From HO2-45-28 sp964574495 (GTDB lineage: Bacteria; Patescibacteriota; Minisyncoccia; HO2-45-28): a DNA stretch of 64,000 nucleotides. Both the position numbers and the translations under genes were made by a program. The stretch lies in the NCBI GenBank assembly GCA_964574495.1, contig CAZNNT010000001.1:1-64000 (forward strand). The letters run 5' to 3'. The notes below the pieces were generated by a model. That model worked only from the letters and a program-made list of their open reading frames with translations. It was not told where the DNA came from and did no database searches. Shown here piece by piece: positions 22,822-31,455 of the stretch (position 1 is the first letter of the stretch; the number at the start of each line of letters is the position of its first letter).

Positions 22822-23472
22822 TTAATAAGATATTTTTAAAATCCCCACCTCCTTTGCCACCTCATCAAGCATCCTGGAAGAAATTAGGTCAAATTTTTTT
22901 CTACCATCATCCCTATCTTTTAAAATGTCCGTCAAATCAAAAATGCAATTTATAGAATATTCACACAAACCCCACTCTCCTCTTATACCATCTTCAGGAA
23001 TATCTTCTGAATTGATCTGTACAATGCCACCAAAAAAAGTATTGTTCAGTAAAGAGTTTAAAATCCATTCAACAAGAACGATTTTAATTTTTGAGGGATG
23101 AACTACCAAACCAATTTCTTCCTCCATCTCCCTTGCCATTGCGTTTTTTGCTAGATCTTTTGAAAAACAAATGAGCGGATCTTCAGAAATCCTTCCACCC
23201 GCCGGCTCAATTGTCTCACTTTCAACTGCAACCCTAAACTGTTTAACCATTACTATCTTCCACCTATTATCAAAAGGATCGTGAAAATAAGGAACAACCA
23301 CGCAACCATCAGCCCCATAAGCAACGCCGCGACTAGAAATGAATGTTCTTTTTAAAGTGCCGGAATTTACTTCAACCGTCATTTGGGGCCATCTATAAGT
23401 TATAAATTTATCTTGAAACCCAGGCTTATTGGAACACAAAGTTGTTTCTCCAACCTTCCTAAAACTACCCAT
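22822..23472 (-). CDS. Nudix hydrolase (ADP-sugar pyrophosphatase-like)
   Basis: 216 residues. The box begins EPAGGRISEDP and ends AMAREMEEEIGL, matching the ADP-ribose pyrophosphatase subfamily, with an insertion between the two halves. N-terminal strands (VEVNSGTLKRTFISSRGVAY) also fit that subfamily. A GGGGAGG ribosome-binding site precedes the ATG. It would cleave a nucleotide sugar, and its place beside sugar-nucleotide synthesis genes suggests turnover or proofreading of that pool. Confidence 0.8.
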   Translation of the reverse strand: MGSFRKVGETTLCSNKPGFQDKFITYRWPQMTVEVNSGTLKRTFISSRGVAYGADGCVVVPYFHDPFDNRWKIVMVKQFRVAVESETIEPAGGRISEDPLICFSKDLAKNAMAREMEEEIGLVVHPSKIKIVLVEWILNSLLNNTFFGGIVQINSEDIPEDGIRGEWGLCEYSINCIFDLTDILKDRDDGRKKFDLISSRMLDEVAKEVGILKISY

Positions 23473-23529
23473 TCCACATCCTCCCCTTATTTAGGCAGCA
23501 AAGAGCTCCTATAAGCATAGCACTTTTTT

Positions 23530-25056
23530 CTATTCAAGCAAGTAGCCGATTCTGCCGAATAGTTCTTCGCGCTCAACCGAGTTTTTGTTGCCGACAATAT
23601 CCACCGCGATTGACGCGGCAACGCTTCCCACAAACGAGGTTAAATCAATATCAAATCCCGCCGCGACGCACGGCGCGGAAATGCACAAAAAGGCATCACC
23701 AGCTCCAACGGCGTCAGTAATTCTGCCCGCAAGCGAGGGAATTCTTTTTATTTTTCCGTTTTTATCGCGAGCTATAAGGCCGAGGTGGCCCAAAGTTACA
23801 ACCATCTGCTTTGGAGATATCTTTTCAAAAAGTTTCTCGGCAACTCTTTCAACGGGTGAATAATCGTCGTGCGCCGCGAGCCGCGCCTCCAATTCATCCA
23901 TAGAGACATAATCGGCTTTTGAATATTTCGTAATATAGTTAAAACCGGCATTTCCGCTGTTTGTCTGCGCGGTTGCCGCAAGAAATTTGGACTTAGACAA
24001 AATAAGTTTTATTAAATCGGGCGAGAATAAGCCGTGTCCGTAGTCCACCGCCACAACCAAATCAAAGTCGGCTATTTTATTTGAGAGATAACTTTTTATT
24101 TTATCTTTTACCGAGGCCGGGATGAACCCCTTGTCAAACTCGTATTCTTCAAAAAATTTCACAAAAGAACCCTCGTCAAGAAAACGCCTCTTGACGATTG
24201 AGCGTTGGTTGGGATAAGAAAAAATTTTTGTTTTTATGTTCGGCTTCAACCTTTTAAGCGCGTTCTTTTCGGAACTGCCGTCTCCAAACATTGTTACCAG
24301 CTCAACATTTCCGCAAACAGAAGCAAGGTGGTTGGCGCACGCCAAAATGCCGCCGGCGAATTCTTCTTTTTTCTTGAAGTGAGTGCTTACAACATGCGAT
24401 TTTGCCGGTTTGCCCAAAGGGGAAACATACCTGTATTCGTCTATTATGGACTCTCCGATTACCAGCGCTTTTATTTTCTTTAATTTTTCCAAATTCATTA
24501 AAATATCCGCGACATTGTATTTTTTCTTAAAATTGGAAAGGAAGGCGGTTGCCTCGTCCGGCACCGCTCCAAAATGCTTGTTCAAAATGTTTTCTGAAGG
24601 AATTTGCAGGGTTTTGGTAAAAACCATTTTCCCGCCAAAACCCTCAACTATTCTCTTATCCAAACCAACGCCGCTTTCGGGAGTAGTAAGCTGTGATTTG
24701 GAATCGGCGCCTTTAACATAAATATCGGGCCGCAGTTTTTTAATAATTTCCCACGGGCCGAAGTCATTGCAAAAAACGGCGTAATCAACGCAGTCCAATA
24801 AGGCGATTGAATTGGCTCGCACAATTTCGTTAAAAACCGGGCGCTTCAATCCTTTGCGGACAAAGTCATCCGAAATAATTGAGACAATTAAAATATCTCC
24901 CAGTTTTTTGGCATTAGCCAGATAATGAAGATGGCCGTGATGGAACAAATCAAAAGCGCCGTGAGCCAAAACAATTTTTTTGCCCGCGTCTTTATATTTG
25001 CGAATAAGCGGCTTTAGATTTTCTATGTTTTTAATCTTTGAATTAAATTCGGGCAT
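23530..25056 (-). CDS. HldE-like bifunctional protein with swapped domain order
   Basis: 508 residues. The N-terminal nucleotidyltransferase (about 1-150) has LAHGAFDLFHHGHLHYL with HHGH. The C-terminal PfkB-type kinase (about 190-508) has VIGESIIDEYRY, FAGGILACANHL and the catalytic GRITDAVGAGDAFLC. The E. coli HldE order is kinase then nucleotidyltransferase; here it is reversed. By analogy it would phosphorylate heptose 7-phosphate at C1 and then activate it with a nucleotide. GmhA-like 29519 supports the heptose pathway, but GmhB and HldD are not in the window. Confidence 0.85.
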   Translation of the reverse strand: MPEFNSKIKNIENLKPLIRKYKDAGKKIVLAHGAFDLFHHGHLHYLANAKKLGDILIVSIISDDFVRKGLKRPVFNEIVRANSIALLDCVDYAVFCNDFGPWEIIKKLRPDIYVKGADSKSQLTTPESGVGLDKRIVEGFGGKMVFTKTLQIPSENILNKHFGAVPDEATAFLSNFKKKYNVADILMNLEKLKKIKALVIGESIIDEYRYVSPLGKPAKSHVVSTHFKKKEEFAGGILACANHLASVCGNVELVTMFGDGSSEKNALKRLKPNIKTKIFSYPNQRSIVKRRFLDEGSFVKFFEEYEFDKGFIPASVKDKIKSYLSNKIADFDLVVAVDYGHGLFSPDLIKLILSKSKFLAATAQTNSGNAGFNYITKYSKADYVSMDELEARLAAHDDYSPVERVAEKLFEKISPKQMVVTLGHLGLIARDKNGKIKRIPSLAGRITDAVGAGDAFLCISAPCVAAGFDIDLTSFVGSVAASIAVDIVGNKNSVEREELFGRIGYLLE

Positions 25057-25167
25057 AAATTAAATAAATACGGTTAAAATAAAAATACCGCATATTTAAT
25101 CTATCATGAAATCTTTTCACAAATCAATATTAACAAAATGTCAATTTTATGACCTTATATAAAAGAG

Positions 25168-25192
25168 AAAGCCGTCCCTTTGGGACGGCTTT
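25168..25192. terminator. Intrinsic terminator after the E1 beta gene
   Basis: 11-bp stem AAAGCCGTCCC / GGGACGGCTTT with a 3-base loop, 15 bases after the stop at 25207, followed on the minus strand by CTCTTTTATAT. Confidence 0.88.
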
Positions 25193-25206
25193 ATTTTCTT
25201 AATTCC

Positions 25207-26187
25207 TTAGCGGTTGGCGGCAAGCCGGAACGCCCGCGTCGCGATATCCGAAGAGCTCGGATGGTAATTTCCAACAAGATATTTGCTCGCGGGGCAAGGC
25301 CAGCCCGGAAGGCCGATGCGCGCCGGCGGAGCTTTCAACTTATCAAGAGCGCCTCTTTCCAAAACCGCGCAAATGACCTCGCTTGAAACCCCGAATTCCT
25401 TCCAGCCGATATCAACTACGAGCAGTCGCCCCGTTTTATGCGCTGATTCCGCAATCGTATCAATATCCAGAGGCCTGACCCAGCGCAAATCTATCACTTC
25501 GGCCGAGACGCCTTTTTCTTTAAGAATTTCGGCCGCCTTAAGCGCGTCTTTAACAGCAACGGACAAGGCGACGATCGTCACATCGTCTCCCTCCGCAACA
25601 ACGCTGGCGCCGAACGGAGCCCGATAATACGCTTCCGGCACAAATCCCTCTTCATCAAGAAGCAGACAGTGCTCCAAAATGATTACCGGCTCATCGTCGC
25701 TAATAGCCGTTATAATCATCCCTTTGGCATCGGCCGGGGTTGCCGGCATTCCGACTTTAACTCCCGGAAAATGGGCAAAGATTGCCTGCAAACTCTGCGA
25801 ATGCTGAACTCCTTCCCCGGTTTTTCGGGCGATGAAGCTCAAAATGGCAATCGGAATTTTATGCTTTCCGCCGGAAGCAAAGCCGAGTTTGGCCGCCTGG
25901 TTAAACATCTGATCCATAGCCAGAAGCATAAAATCGTTACGCTGGTGAATTAAAACCGGCCGAAGGCCGTTTAAAGCCGCGCCAATCGCAATGCCGGTCA
26001 AACCGTTTTCGGAAAGAGGCGTATCAACCACCCTATGCTCTCCGAACCTTTTGAAAGCCGGCAGCACTTGTCCGTAAACGCCCCGAATTCCATCAACTCC
26101 CTCGCCCATCAAAAAGACGTTTTCATCTCTTTCCATAGACATAAGGAGCCCCGAAGAGGCCGCTTCTTTATAGGTCATTTTAGCCAT
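25207..26187 (-). CDS. Thiamine-dependent E1 component, beta subunit
   Basis: 326 residues from MAKMTYKEAASSGLLMSM. Characteristic beta-subunit features are GVDGIRGVYG, DTPLSENGLTGIAIGAAL and RWVRPLDIDTI. With the alpha subunit it would decarboxylate a 2-keto acid on thiamine diphosphate. The ATG at 26187 overlaps the alpha stop by 8 bases (ATGGCTAA); the longer frame to 26265 is read-back through alpha. No E2 or E3 gene is nearby and the neighbours are sugar-nucleotide genes, so a role in making an unusual sugar is more likely than central metabolism. Confidence 0.88.
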   Translation of the reverse strand: MAKMTYKEAASSGLLMSMERDENVFLMGEGVDGIRGVYGQVLPAFKRFGEHRVVDTPLSENGLTGIAIGAALNGLRPVLIHQRNDFMLLAMDQMFNQAAKLGFASGGKHKIPIAILSFIARKTGEGVQHSQSLQAIFAHFPGVKVGMPATPADAKGMIITAISDDEPVIILEHCLLLDEEGFVPEAYYRAPFGASVVAEGDDVTIVALSVAVKDALKAAEILKEKGVSAEVIDLRWVRPLDIDTIAESAHKTGRLLVVDIGWKEFGVSSEVICAVLERGALDKLKAPPARIGLPGWPCPASKYLVGNYHPSSSDIATRAFRLAANR

Positions 26188-27130
26188 GGCGCTTGCCACA
26201 AACATCCGGCGGCGACGGTTCTGGGCTTCCCAAAGCAAATTTCTCCGCACGATTGATCTCGTCATTGATTTCGGCCTCCATGTCCCGCGTCTCTTTTTCT
26301 GAAAAAGCGCCGCTATGCATTTTTAAAGGATCTCGAGCCAGCCATTTTTCGCCTTCCTCACGGCTTCTATACCCCAAGTCCCAGTCCTCGCCAACGCCCC
26401 AATGCTCTTTCGAACGGTAAGTACAAATTTCCAAAAAAGCCGGAGCGCGTCCTCTGGCGCGCGCCGCCAGTTCTTGTGCCGCTTTGTAAACGGCCAAGAC
26501 ATTATTTCCGTCTTCTTCTCCGACTCTCAAAGCCATGATGCCGTGCGGCCGCACCCGCTCAATGATTGAGGCGTACGGCTGACGTTTTAATATCGGCGAG
26601 TGGGTCGCGTAAAGATTGTTTTCGCAAACAAACAATACCGGCAGGCGATGAACGGAAGCAAAATTCAAACTTTCCCAAAAAATCCCTTCTTCCACCGCGC
26701 CGTCGCCAAAAAAGGCCGCCGCGATTTTATCTTCTTTTTTGATTTTAAAAGCAAGGGCAATGCCCACGGCAATCGCGATACTCGCGCCGACTATGGGGGC
26801 CGCGACCGTAAAACCCGCTTCGTCATCGGTCAGATGCATCGTTCCGCCGTATCCTCCGGCGCAGCCGGTAGCGCGTCCGCAAAGTTCGGCTAGCATGTTG
26901 GCCAAATCGCCGCCTTTGGCGAGGTAATGCCCGTGGCAGCGATGAGTTGAGACAACTTTATCCTGTTTATCCAGTACGCTCATCACGCCCACGGCGGCCG
27001 CTTCCTGACCGATGGAAAGGTGCACCGGAGCTATAATATGTCCGGATTTAAAAAGTTCGGTTATTTTCTCTTCAGCTCTTCGTATGCGAAGCATCCGGTA
27101 AAAAAGGACTTTTAGAATTTCTTTCGGCAT
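26180..27130 (-). CDS. Thiamine-dependent E1 component, alpha subunit
   Basis: 316 residues from MPKEILKVLFYRMLRIRRAEE, with AAGGAG nine bases before the ATG at 27130. The thiamine diphosphate motif is GDGAVEEGIFWESLNFA...NNLYATHS, and HRCHGHYLAKGGDL and GGYGGTMHL match pyruvate dehydrogenase/acetoin dehydrogenase alpha. It forms a heterotetramer with the beta subunit. It is located between a DegT aminotransferase and an HldE-like gene in the glycan locus. Confidence 0.88.
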   Translation of the reverse strand: MPKEILKVLFYRMLRIRRAEEKITELFKSGHIIAPVHLSIGQEAAAVGVMSVLDKQDKVVSTHRCHGHYLAKGGDLANMLAELCGRATGCAGGYGGTMHLTDDEAGFTVAAPIVGASIAIAVGIALAFKIKKEDKIAAAFFGDGAVEEGIFWESLNFASVHRLPVLFVCENNLYATHSPILKRQPYASIIERVRPHGIMALRVGEEDGNNVLAVYKAAQELAARARGRAPAFLEICTYRSKEHWGVGEDWDLGYRSREEGEKWLARDPLKMHSGAFSEKETRDMEAEINDEINRAEKFALGSPEPSPPDVCGKRHG

Positions 27131-27171
27131 TACATGACTCTCCTTTTTCAAGCTAATCTTGCCTTAAAATA

Positions 27172-27202
27172 ATAAAAAAGGGCAGCCAAGTCAATGGCTG
27201 CC
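27172..27202 (-). terminator. Intrinsic terminator after the DegT gene
   Basis: Stem GGCAGCC / GGCTGCC with an 8-base loop, then CTTTTTTATTATTTT on the minus strand, 12 bases after the stop at 27214. It separates the epimerase/DegT unit from the E1 genes. Confidence 0.85.
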
Positions 27203-27213
27203 GCGCGCAAAAT

Positions 27214-28347
27214 TTATTTCTGCATATTTACAAAATCGGCGATGCATTCGGCAACATAGACAATCTGAGCTTTAGTCAAATACTGATGCACCGGCAGGGT
27301 AAGGATTTCAAACGACTGGCGCTCGCAATTCGGAAAATCCCCGAGCTTATAACCAAGATGGCCTGCCGCTTCCTGCAGGTGAATAGGTATCGGGTAATGC
27401 ACCTTAGTATCAATACCGCGCTCTTCTAAAAGAAACTTTTGCAGCTCATCGCGTTTGCCGTCAAGAACCCTGATTACATAAGTGTGATAAACTTGCTTTT
27501 TGTTCGCGGGCCTCGGGGGCAAAACAACATGTGGATGAAACGGCTTGAGCAGCTCATCATAAAGCGCGGCGTTGGCAATTCTTTTTTCGGTAATATCCTC
27601 GGCATGTCCCACGAGACAATTTAAAACGGCGGCCGCGGTTGAATGCATTCGCTCGTTTACGGAAAAAAATTCAACCTCATCACGGTTTTTCATGCCGTGA
27701 TTGCGCCATTTGGCGACCTTATCCGCGAGCCATTTGTGGTCGGTTACAACCGCTCCGGCATCGCCCCATCCGTTAAGATTTTTCAGCGGGTGGAAACTGA
27801 ACTCTCCGGCGATACCGAGATGGCCGACTCTTTTTCCGTCAACTTCGGCGCAAACCGCCTGAGCCGCGTCCTCAACGACATAAAGATTCCGCCTTTCGGC
27901 AATATTGTTGATCGCGGTCATGTCGGCCGGACAACCGGTCAAATGCACGGGAAGAATTGCTTTTGTGCGCCCGGTTATCGCTTTCTCAATCTTGCTGACG
28001 TCAATTTGATACTGCTCGTCAACATCCACAAAAACAACTCTTGCTTTGACCAAATCAATGGCCGCCGCGGTTGCGATAAAACTATTGGGAACGGTAATCA
28101 CCTCATCTCCCGGGCCGATTTCAAGCGCCTCTAAAATAGCGATAAGAGCGGCCGTGCCTGAGTTTAAGCCAATGGCGTATTTCGCGCGGCATAGCGCGGC
28201 AAATTTTTCTTCAAACTCGCCAACCGAACGGCCTAAAGTGAAATCGCCTCTTTTGGCTACTTTATCAATGGCCGCAAGAATTTCTGCTCTTTTCTCCTTA
28301 CAAAACTGAGTCGTCAGATACGAATACGGGACTTTTATTTTACTCAT
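27214..28347 (-). CDS. DegT/DnrJ/EryC1 aminotransferase
   Basis: 377 residues. The PLP-binding Lys is in FHPLKNLNGWGDAGAVV; other family motifs are NSGTAALIAILEALEIGPGDEV, PVHLTGCPADM and VEDAAQAVCAE. It would transfer an amino group from glutamate to a keto-sugar nucleotide. Its start overlaps the epimerase stop by 4 bases (28344-28347), so the two likely act in sequence. The alternative is one of the rarer DegT dehydratases, but the Lys favours aminotransfer. Confidence 0.88.
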   Translation of the reverse strand: MSKIKVPYSYLTTQFCKEKRAEILAAIDKVAKRGDFTLGRSVGEFEEKFAALCRAKYAIGLNSGTAALIAILEALEIGPGDEVITVPNSFIATAAAIDLVKARVVFVDVDEQYQIDVSKIEKAITGRTKAILPVHLTGCPADMTAINNIAERRNLYVVEDAAQAVCAEVDGKRVGHLGIAGEFSFHPLKNLNGWGDAGAVVTDHKWLADKVAKWRNHGMKNRDEVEFFSVNERMHSTAAAVLNCLVGHAEDITEKRIANAALYDELLKPFHPHVVLPPRPANKKQVYHTYVIRVLDGKRDELQKFLLEERGIDTKVHYPIPIHLQEAAGHLGYKLGDFPNCERQSFEILTLPVHQYLTKAQIVYVAECIADFVNMQK

Positions 28348-29378
28348 ACTTTTCCCTCCAGGATTAGATTTTTCATCACCGCGATATTGCGGTATTTCGG
28401 GTTTTCCGGATCGGGAATGCGCCCGTCAAAAAACGCCCGGCATAAATTGTGAATGGCTGATTTGATTCCGAATTCCGGCAGCCAGCCAAGCTCCCGCTTG
28501 ATTTTTTCAGAGGAAATGTGATAAGAACGCAAATCGTTTGTCGAAACAACTTCAATCTCAACAGTTCCTCTGCCGGTATATCTTTGCACGATTTCTTTGA
28601 CCGTTTCGGCTATTTGCATGACGGTAAAATTATCAAAGCCGGCGTTATAAACCTTTCCGCCGATTATTTCACGCGGCTCGCTGACCAATCGCGCGTAAAG
28701 GTTGGCCATATCCTCAATATGGATATTCGGCCTTTTCTGCTCCCCGCCAGAAACCTTAATTTTATTTTCGGTCAAAGCCGAAATCGTCAGATCGTTAACC
28801 ACGACATCCAGACGCAGGCGCGGCGACCAGCCGCAAACGGTTGCCGGACGCAAAATCACCCATTCTATTCTATCCTGCGGAATCATTTGCAATTCCATCT
28901 CGCAAAACGCTTTGAATTTGGAATAATCGGTTATCGGCTCAAGCGCCAAATCCTCCGTAACTTCAACATCTCCCTTAACCCCGTAAACGCTGGAAGACGA
29001 GGCGTAAATAAAACGCCTGACTTTTGCCGCAAGCGCGGCGTCCAAAACCCGCCGGAAAGCGTCATAGTTTATGGAACGCCCAAGTCGGCGATCAAGCTCA
29101 AAGCTCGGATCATTTGAAAGGCAGGCCAGATGAATAACCGCGTCGCAATCGAACATCAAATTTTGCAAGTCGCAATTTCGGATATCTCCTTTAAAAAGCT
29201 GGAGAGAACTATCGGTGTCATACGGACCTATCGGCCTTGTCAAACCGTTAAAAACGTTTTCACCGAACCAAAAAGTGTCAATTACGCTTACAGGATAATG
29301 AAGAGCCAAAAGTTTTGGCACAAGAGCGCTGCCGACATAGCCGGCTCCGCCGGTAATTAAGACCCTTTTTCTTTCCAC
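28344..29378 (-). CDS. NAD-dependent sugar epimerase/dehydratase (extended SDR)
   Basis: 344 residues. Nucleotide-binding TGGAGYVGSALV (GxxGxxG), then ASSSSVYG and the catalytic Tyr/Lys in YSKFKAF. It would oxidise, epimerise or dehydrate a nucleotide sugar. It starts with GTG, supported by a strong AAAGGAGG eight bases upstream. It is the first gene of the epimerase-DegT unit. Confidence 0.85.
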   Translation of the reverse strand: MERKRVLITGGAGYVGSALVPKLLALHYPVSVIDTFWFGENVFNGLTRPIGPYDTDSSLQLFKGDIRNCDLQNLMFDCDAVIHLACLSNDPSFELDRRLGRSINYDAFRRVLDAALAAKVRRFIYASSSSVYGVKGDVEVTEDLALEPITDYSKFKAFCEMELQMIPQDRIEWVILRPATVCGWSPRLRLDVVVNDLTISALTENKIKVSGGEQKRPNIHIEDMANLYARLVSEPREIIGGKVYNAGFDNFTVMQIAETVKEIVQRYTGRGTVEIEVVSTNDLRSYHISSEKIKRELGWLPEFGIKSAIHNLCRAFFDGRIPDPENPKYRNIAVMKNLILEGKV

Positions 29379-29419
29379 TGCCGTGTCCTCCTTTATTTTT
29401 AGTGAACGAACCCGAAATC

Positions 29420-29457
29420 AGGTTAGCAAAAAACCGCCCCCATATCAAGAGGCGGCA
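29420..29457 (-). promoter_or_regulatory. Overlapping terminator and candidate promoter
   Basis: On the minus strand the stem CCGCC/GGCGG followed by TTTTTTGC could end the GmhA-like transcript (stop at 29519). The same bases contain TTGATA, 17-base spacer and TAACCT (29443-29448 and 29420-29425), a candidate promoter for the epimerase gene whose start is 42 bases downstream. Confidence 0.45.
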
Positions 29458-29518
29458 ATTCAAAATATTATTAATCGTTTTTCACCAAATATCAGAATAT
29501 CTAAAAAATCAGCTTGAT

Positions 29519-30106
29519 TTATTCGCCTCTAAATTTGTCAACAAAATCCAAAATCCAATTGCATATGAAAAGATGCGCGCTTTCCACGTGGCGGTATGAA
29601 TCGGACGGAATGTAAAAATTAATATCGCCCAGTTTCCGCAAAGGATTGTCCTGGCCGAATCCCGACATGGTTACGACGCCCGCGCCCTTGCCCCGCATTG
29701 CGCCAACGGCGTTGATAATGTTTTGCGACTTGCCGGAGCTGGATATGGCAATTAAAAGGTCTTTTTTTGTTCCCAGAATTTTAAGGGGCTGGGAAAAAAT
29801 ATTTTCATACCCGACATCATTTCCCATACAGGTAAGCAAAGAATGTTCCGTTGGCGAAAAAGCCGCGATGCCGTGCGTCCGCATAAAATCTGTCGCTTGA
29901 TGGCTCGCAATGGCGGCGCTTCCGCCGTTGCCAACGAACACAATCCGCCCCCCTTCTTTATTTGCCTGCAAAATTGACTTAATAGAGCCCTTGACCGCAT
30001 CAGCCAGATCCATATCAAAGCCACTCTTGTCCGTTGTTTTAACGCTTCGTAAACACTCTGCGAATCCATCCAGGTATGAGTGCAAATCCTTTTTACTAAA
30101 ATCCAT
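29519..30106 (-). CDS. gmhA: Sedoheptulose 7-phosphate isomerase-like protein (SIS domain)
   Basis: 195 residues from MDFSKKDLHSYLDGF. SIS-domain signatures are VFVGNGGSAAIASHQATD (residues about 59-76) and AISSSGKSQNII, and the C-terminal helix carries HLFICNWILDFVD. It probably converts sedoheptulose 7-phosphate to D-glycero-D-manno-heptose 7-phosphate. It sits beside a glycosyltransferase and near the HldE-like gene, consistent with heptose synthesis. The symbol is by family only; other phosphosugar isomerases share the fold. Confidence 0.82.
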   Translation of the reverse strand: MDFSKKDLHSYLDGFAECLRSVKTTDKSGFDMDLADAVKGSIKSILQANKEGGRIVFVGNGGSAAIASHQATDFMRTHGIAAFSPTEHSLLTCMGNDVGYENIFSQPLKILGTKKDLLIAISSSGKSQNIINAVGAMRGKGAGVVTMSGFGQDNPLRKLGDINFYIPSDSYRHVESAHLFICNWILDFVDKFRGE

Positions 30107-30117
30107 AATATAAATAA

Positions 30118-30876
30118 TTAAACCGTCGTCCCCGGCTTTTTGTTTCCTGATTTCGAGGGAAAATATACGCGAAAAAATAGTTTTCTCGCAGTGCCGGCAA
30201 TTTCCAAAACATTTTTCCATTTTAAAAGTCGTGATTTTCTCAAACCCATTTTTCCATAACCTTGTTCTCTTATATACATCGGCACCTCAATATAAGAAGC
30301 ATTCTTAATTTTAAGCAACTGCACCAATATCTCCATCATAAAAGACGGGCCGTTGCTTGACATCGCGACATTTTCCAAAAGAGGCCTTCTAAAAAAACAT
30401 GTTCCGTTAAAATATTTAAGATTGGCGCCGAACATTATATTAAATATCGCGGTGTATGCTAAAGAAAGAATCCTTCGCGAGAACGGCCTAACCTGCGGGT
30501 TTGCGGTATAAGGAATAATAATATCTTTTTGACCGATTTGGCTAAAAATATTATCCATAGTTTCCGAAAGAGTCTCATTGTCCCCCGGAAAATACCCAAC
30601 ATAATTTTTTGAGGATTCTAAAACTCCGCGCCGAAAACAATATCCGATTCCTTGATTTGGATTATTGCGGATTTTCAAAATTCGGCTGTCTTTGGCGCAT
30701 AGGCCATCCATAATTTCGCCGGTTCTGTCTTTACTGCCGTCATCAATTAAAATAATTTCAAAGTCGTCAAAACCGTTTTTTTTAAGATGTTCCGTAACCA
30801 TGTTCACGGTATCCGGCACATTTTTTTCTTCATTGAGCGCGGGAATAATAACCGATATTGAGGGCTTCAGAGCCAT
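30118..30876 (-). CDS. Family 2 glycosyltransferase
   Basis: 252 residues. N-terminal SVIIPALNEEKNV, the first Asp pair in EIILIDDGSKDRT and FPGDNET as the DXD-like site mark a GT-A fold of the dolichol-phosphate-mannose synthase type. There are no clear membrane helices beyond one amphipathic segment, and the C-terminus is basic. It would transfer a sugar from a nucleotide donor to a lipid or glycan acceptor on the inner face of the membrane. Confidence 0.85.
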   Translation of the reverse strand: MALKPSISVIIPALNEEKNVPDTVNMVTEHLKKNGFDDFEIILIDDGSKDRTGEIMDGLCAKDSRILKIRNNPNQGIGYCFRRGVLESSKNYVGYFPGDNETLSETMDNIFSQIGQKDIIIPYTANPQVRPFSRRILSLAYTAIFNIMFGANLKYFNGTCFFRRPLLENVAMSSNGPSFMMEILVQLLKIKNASYIEVPMYIREQGYGKMGLRKSRLLKWKNVLEIAGTARKLFFRVYFPSKSGNKKPGTTV

Positions 30877-30882
30877 AAATAA

Positions 30883-31371
30883 TTATTTATTCTCCAAAAT
30901 CCGGTTAATAATATCCGTTGTGGATAATTTTTCATCTTTGGTGTATAAAATTTCTCCGCCTATAGAACGCATCGCTTCTCTTTCTACCGCTATGCCCGGC
31001 GTATCTTTATTTATATAATCCGGCCCCTTAATGTAATAATCGGGCTTAAAAATTTTTATTAACTCAACGGCCGTTTTGTAAGGGCTTACCATCGTAAAAT
31101 CCACTGCTTTGATATTTGATACCATATAAGCTCTTTGCTCTTCATTAAAAATGGGTCTATAAGGGCCTTTTCTTTTATTTACAAATTTATCGCAGGTAAC
31201 GGCCGCCACCAAAACATCGCAAAGTTTTTTTGCCGAATTAAAGTGCATTATATGCCCCGCGTGCAGCAGGTCATAGCCGCCGCAGCATAAACCCACGGTT
31301 TTGCCCTCTTTTTTTAAATTTCCGATAACTTTTTTTAATTCCTGGAGCTTGAGTGAGCCCAAAAATTTCAT
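30883..31371 (-). CDS. RfaE-type nucleotidyltransferase
   Basis: 162 residues. LCCGGYDLLHAGHIMHF has the HxGH motif (HAGH); domain end YYIKGPDYINKDTPG. Same family as 22187 and the N-terminal half of 23530, but clearly divergent from both. Stop of this gene and start of the glycosyltransferase are 6 bases apart. It probably activates a sugar 1-phosphate or polyol phosphate. Confidence 0.85.
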   Translation of the reverse strand: MKFLGSLKLQELKKVIGNLKKEGKTVGLCCGGYDLLHAGHIMHFNSAKKLCDVLVAAVTCDKFVNKRKGPYRPIFNEEQRAYMVSNIKAVDFTMVSPYKTAVELIKIFKPDYYIKGPDYINKDTPGIAVEREAMRSIGGEILYTKDEKLSTTDIINRILENK

Positions 31372-31423
31372 ATAGATATAATACGGTTTTTCTTAAAAAA
31401 CGCAAGAAACAGCTTAATAAAAA

Positions 31424-31455
31424 AACACCCGTGATAAAAACGGGTGTTCCTTTTT
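31424..31455. terminator. Bidirectional intrinsic terminator
   Basis: 9-bp stem AACACCCGT / ACGGGTGTT with a 7-base loop and a T7 run on each strand. It directly abuts the stop of the epimerase gene at 31456. Confidence 0.92.

Noticed and set aside
25207..27130. A full pyruvate dehydrogenase complex
   Set aside because: Only E1 alpha and beta are present; no lipoyl E2 or E3 gene in the surrounding glycan genes.
28518..29117. 199-residue plus-strand frame opposite the epimerase gene
   Set aside because: It lies entirely antisense to a well-conserved SDR gene, has no ribosome-binding site and no family resemblance.
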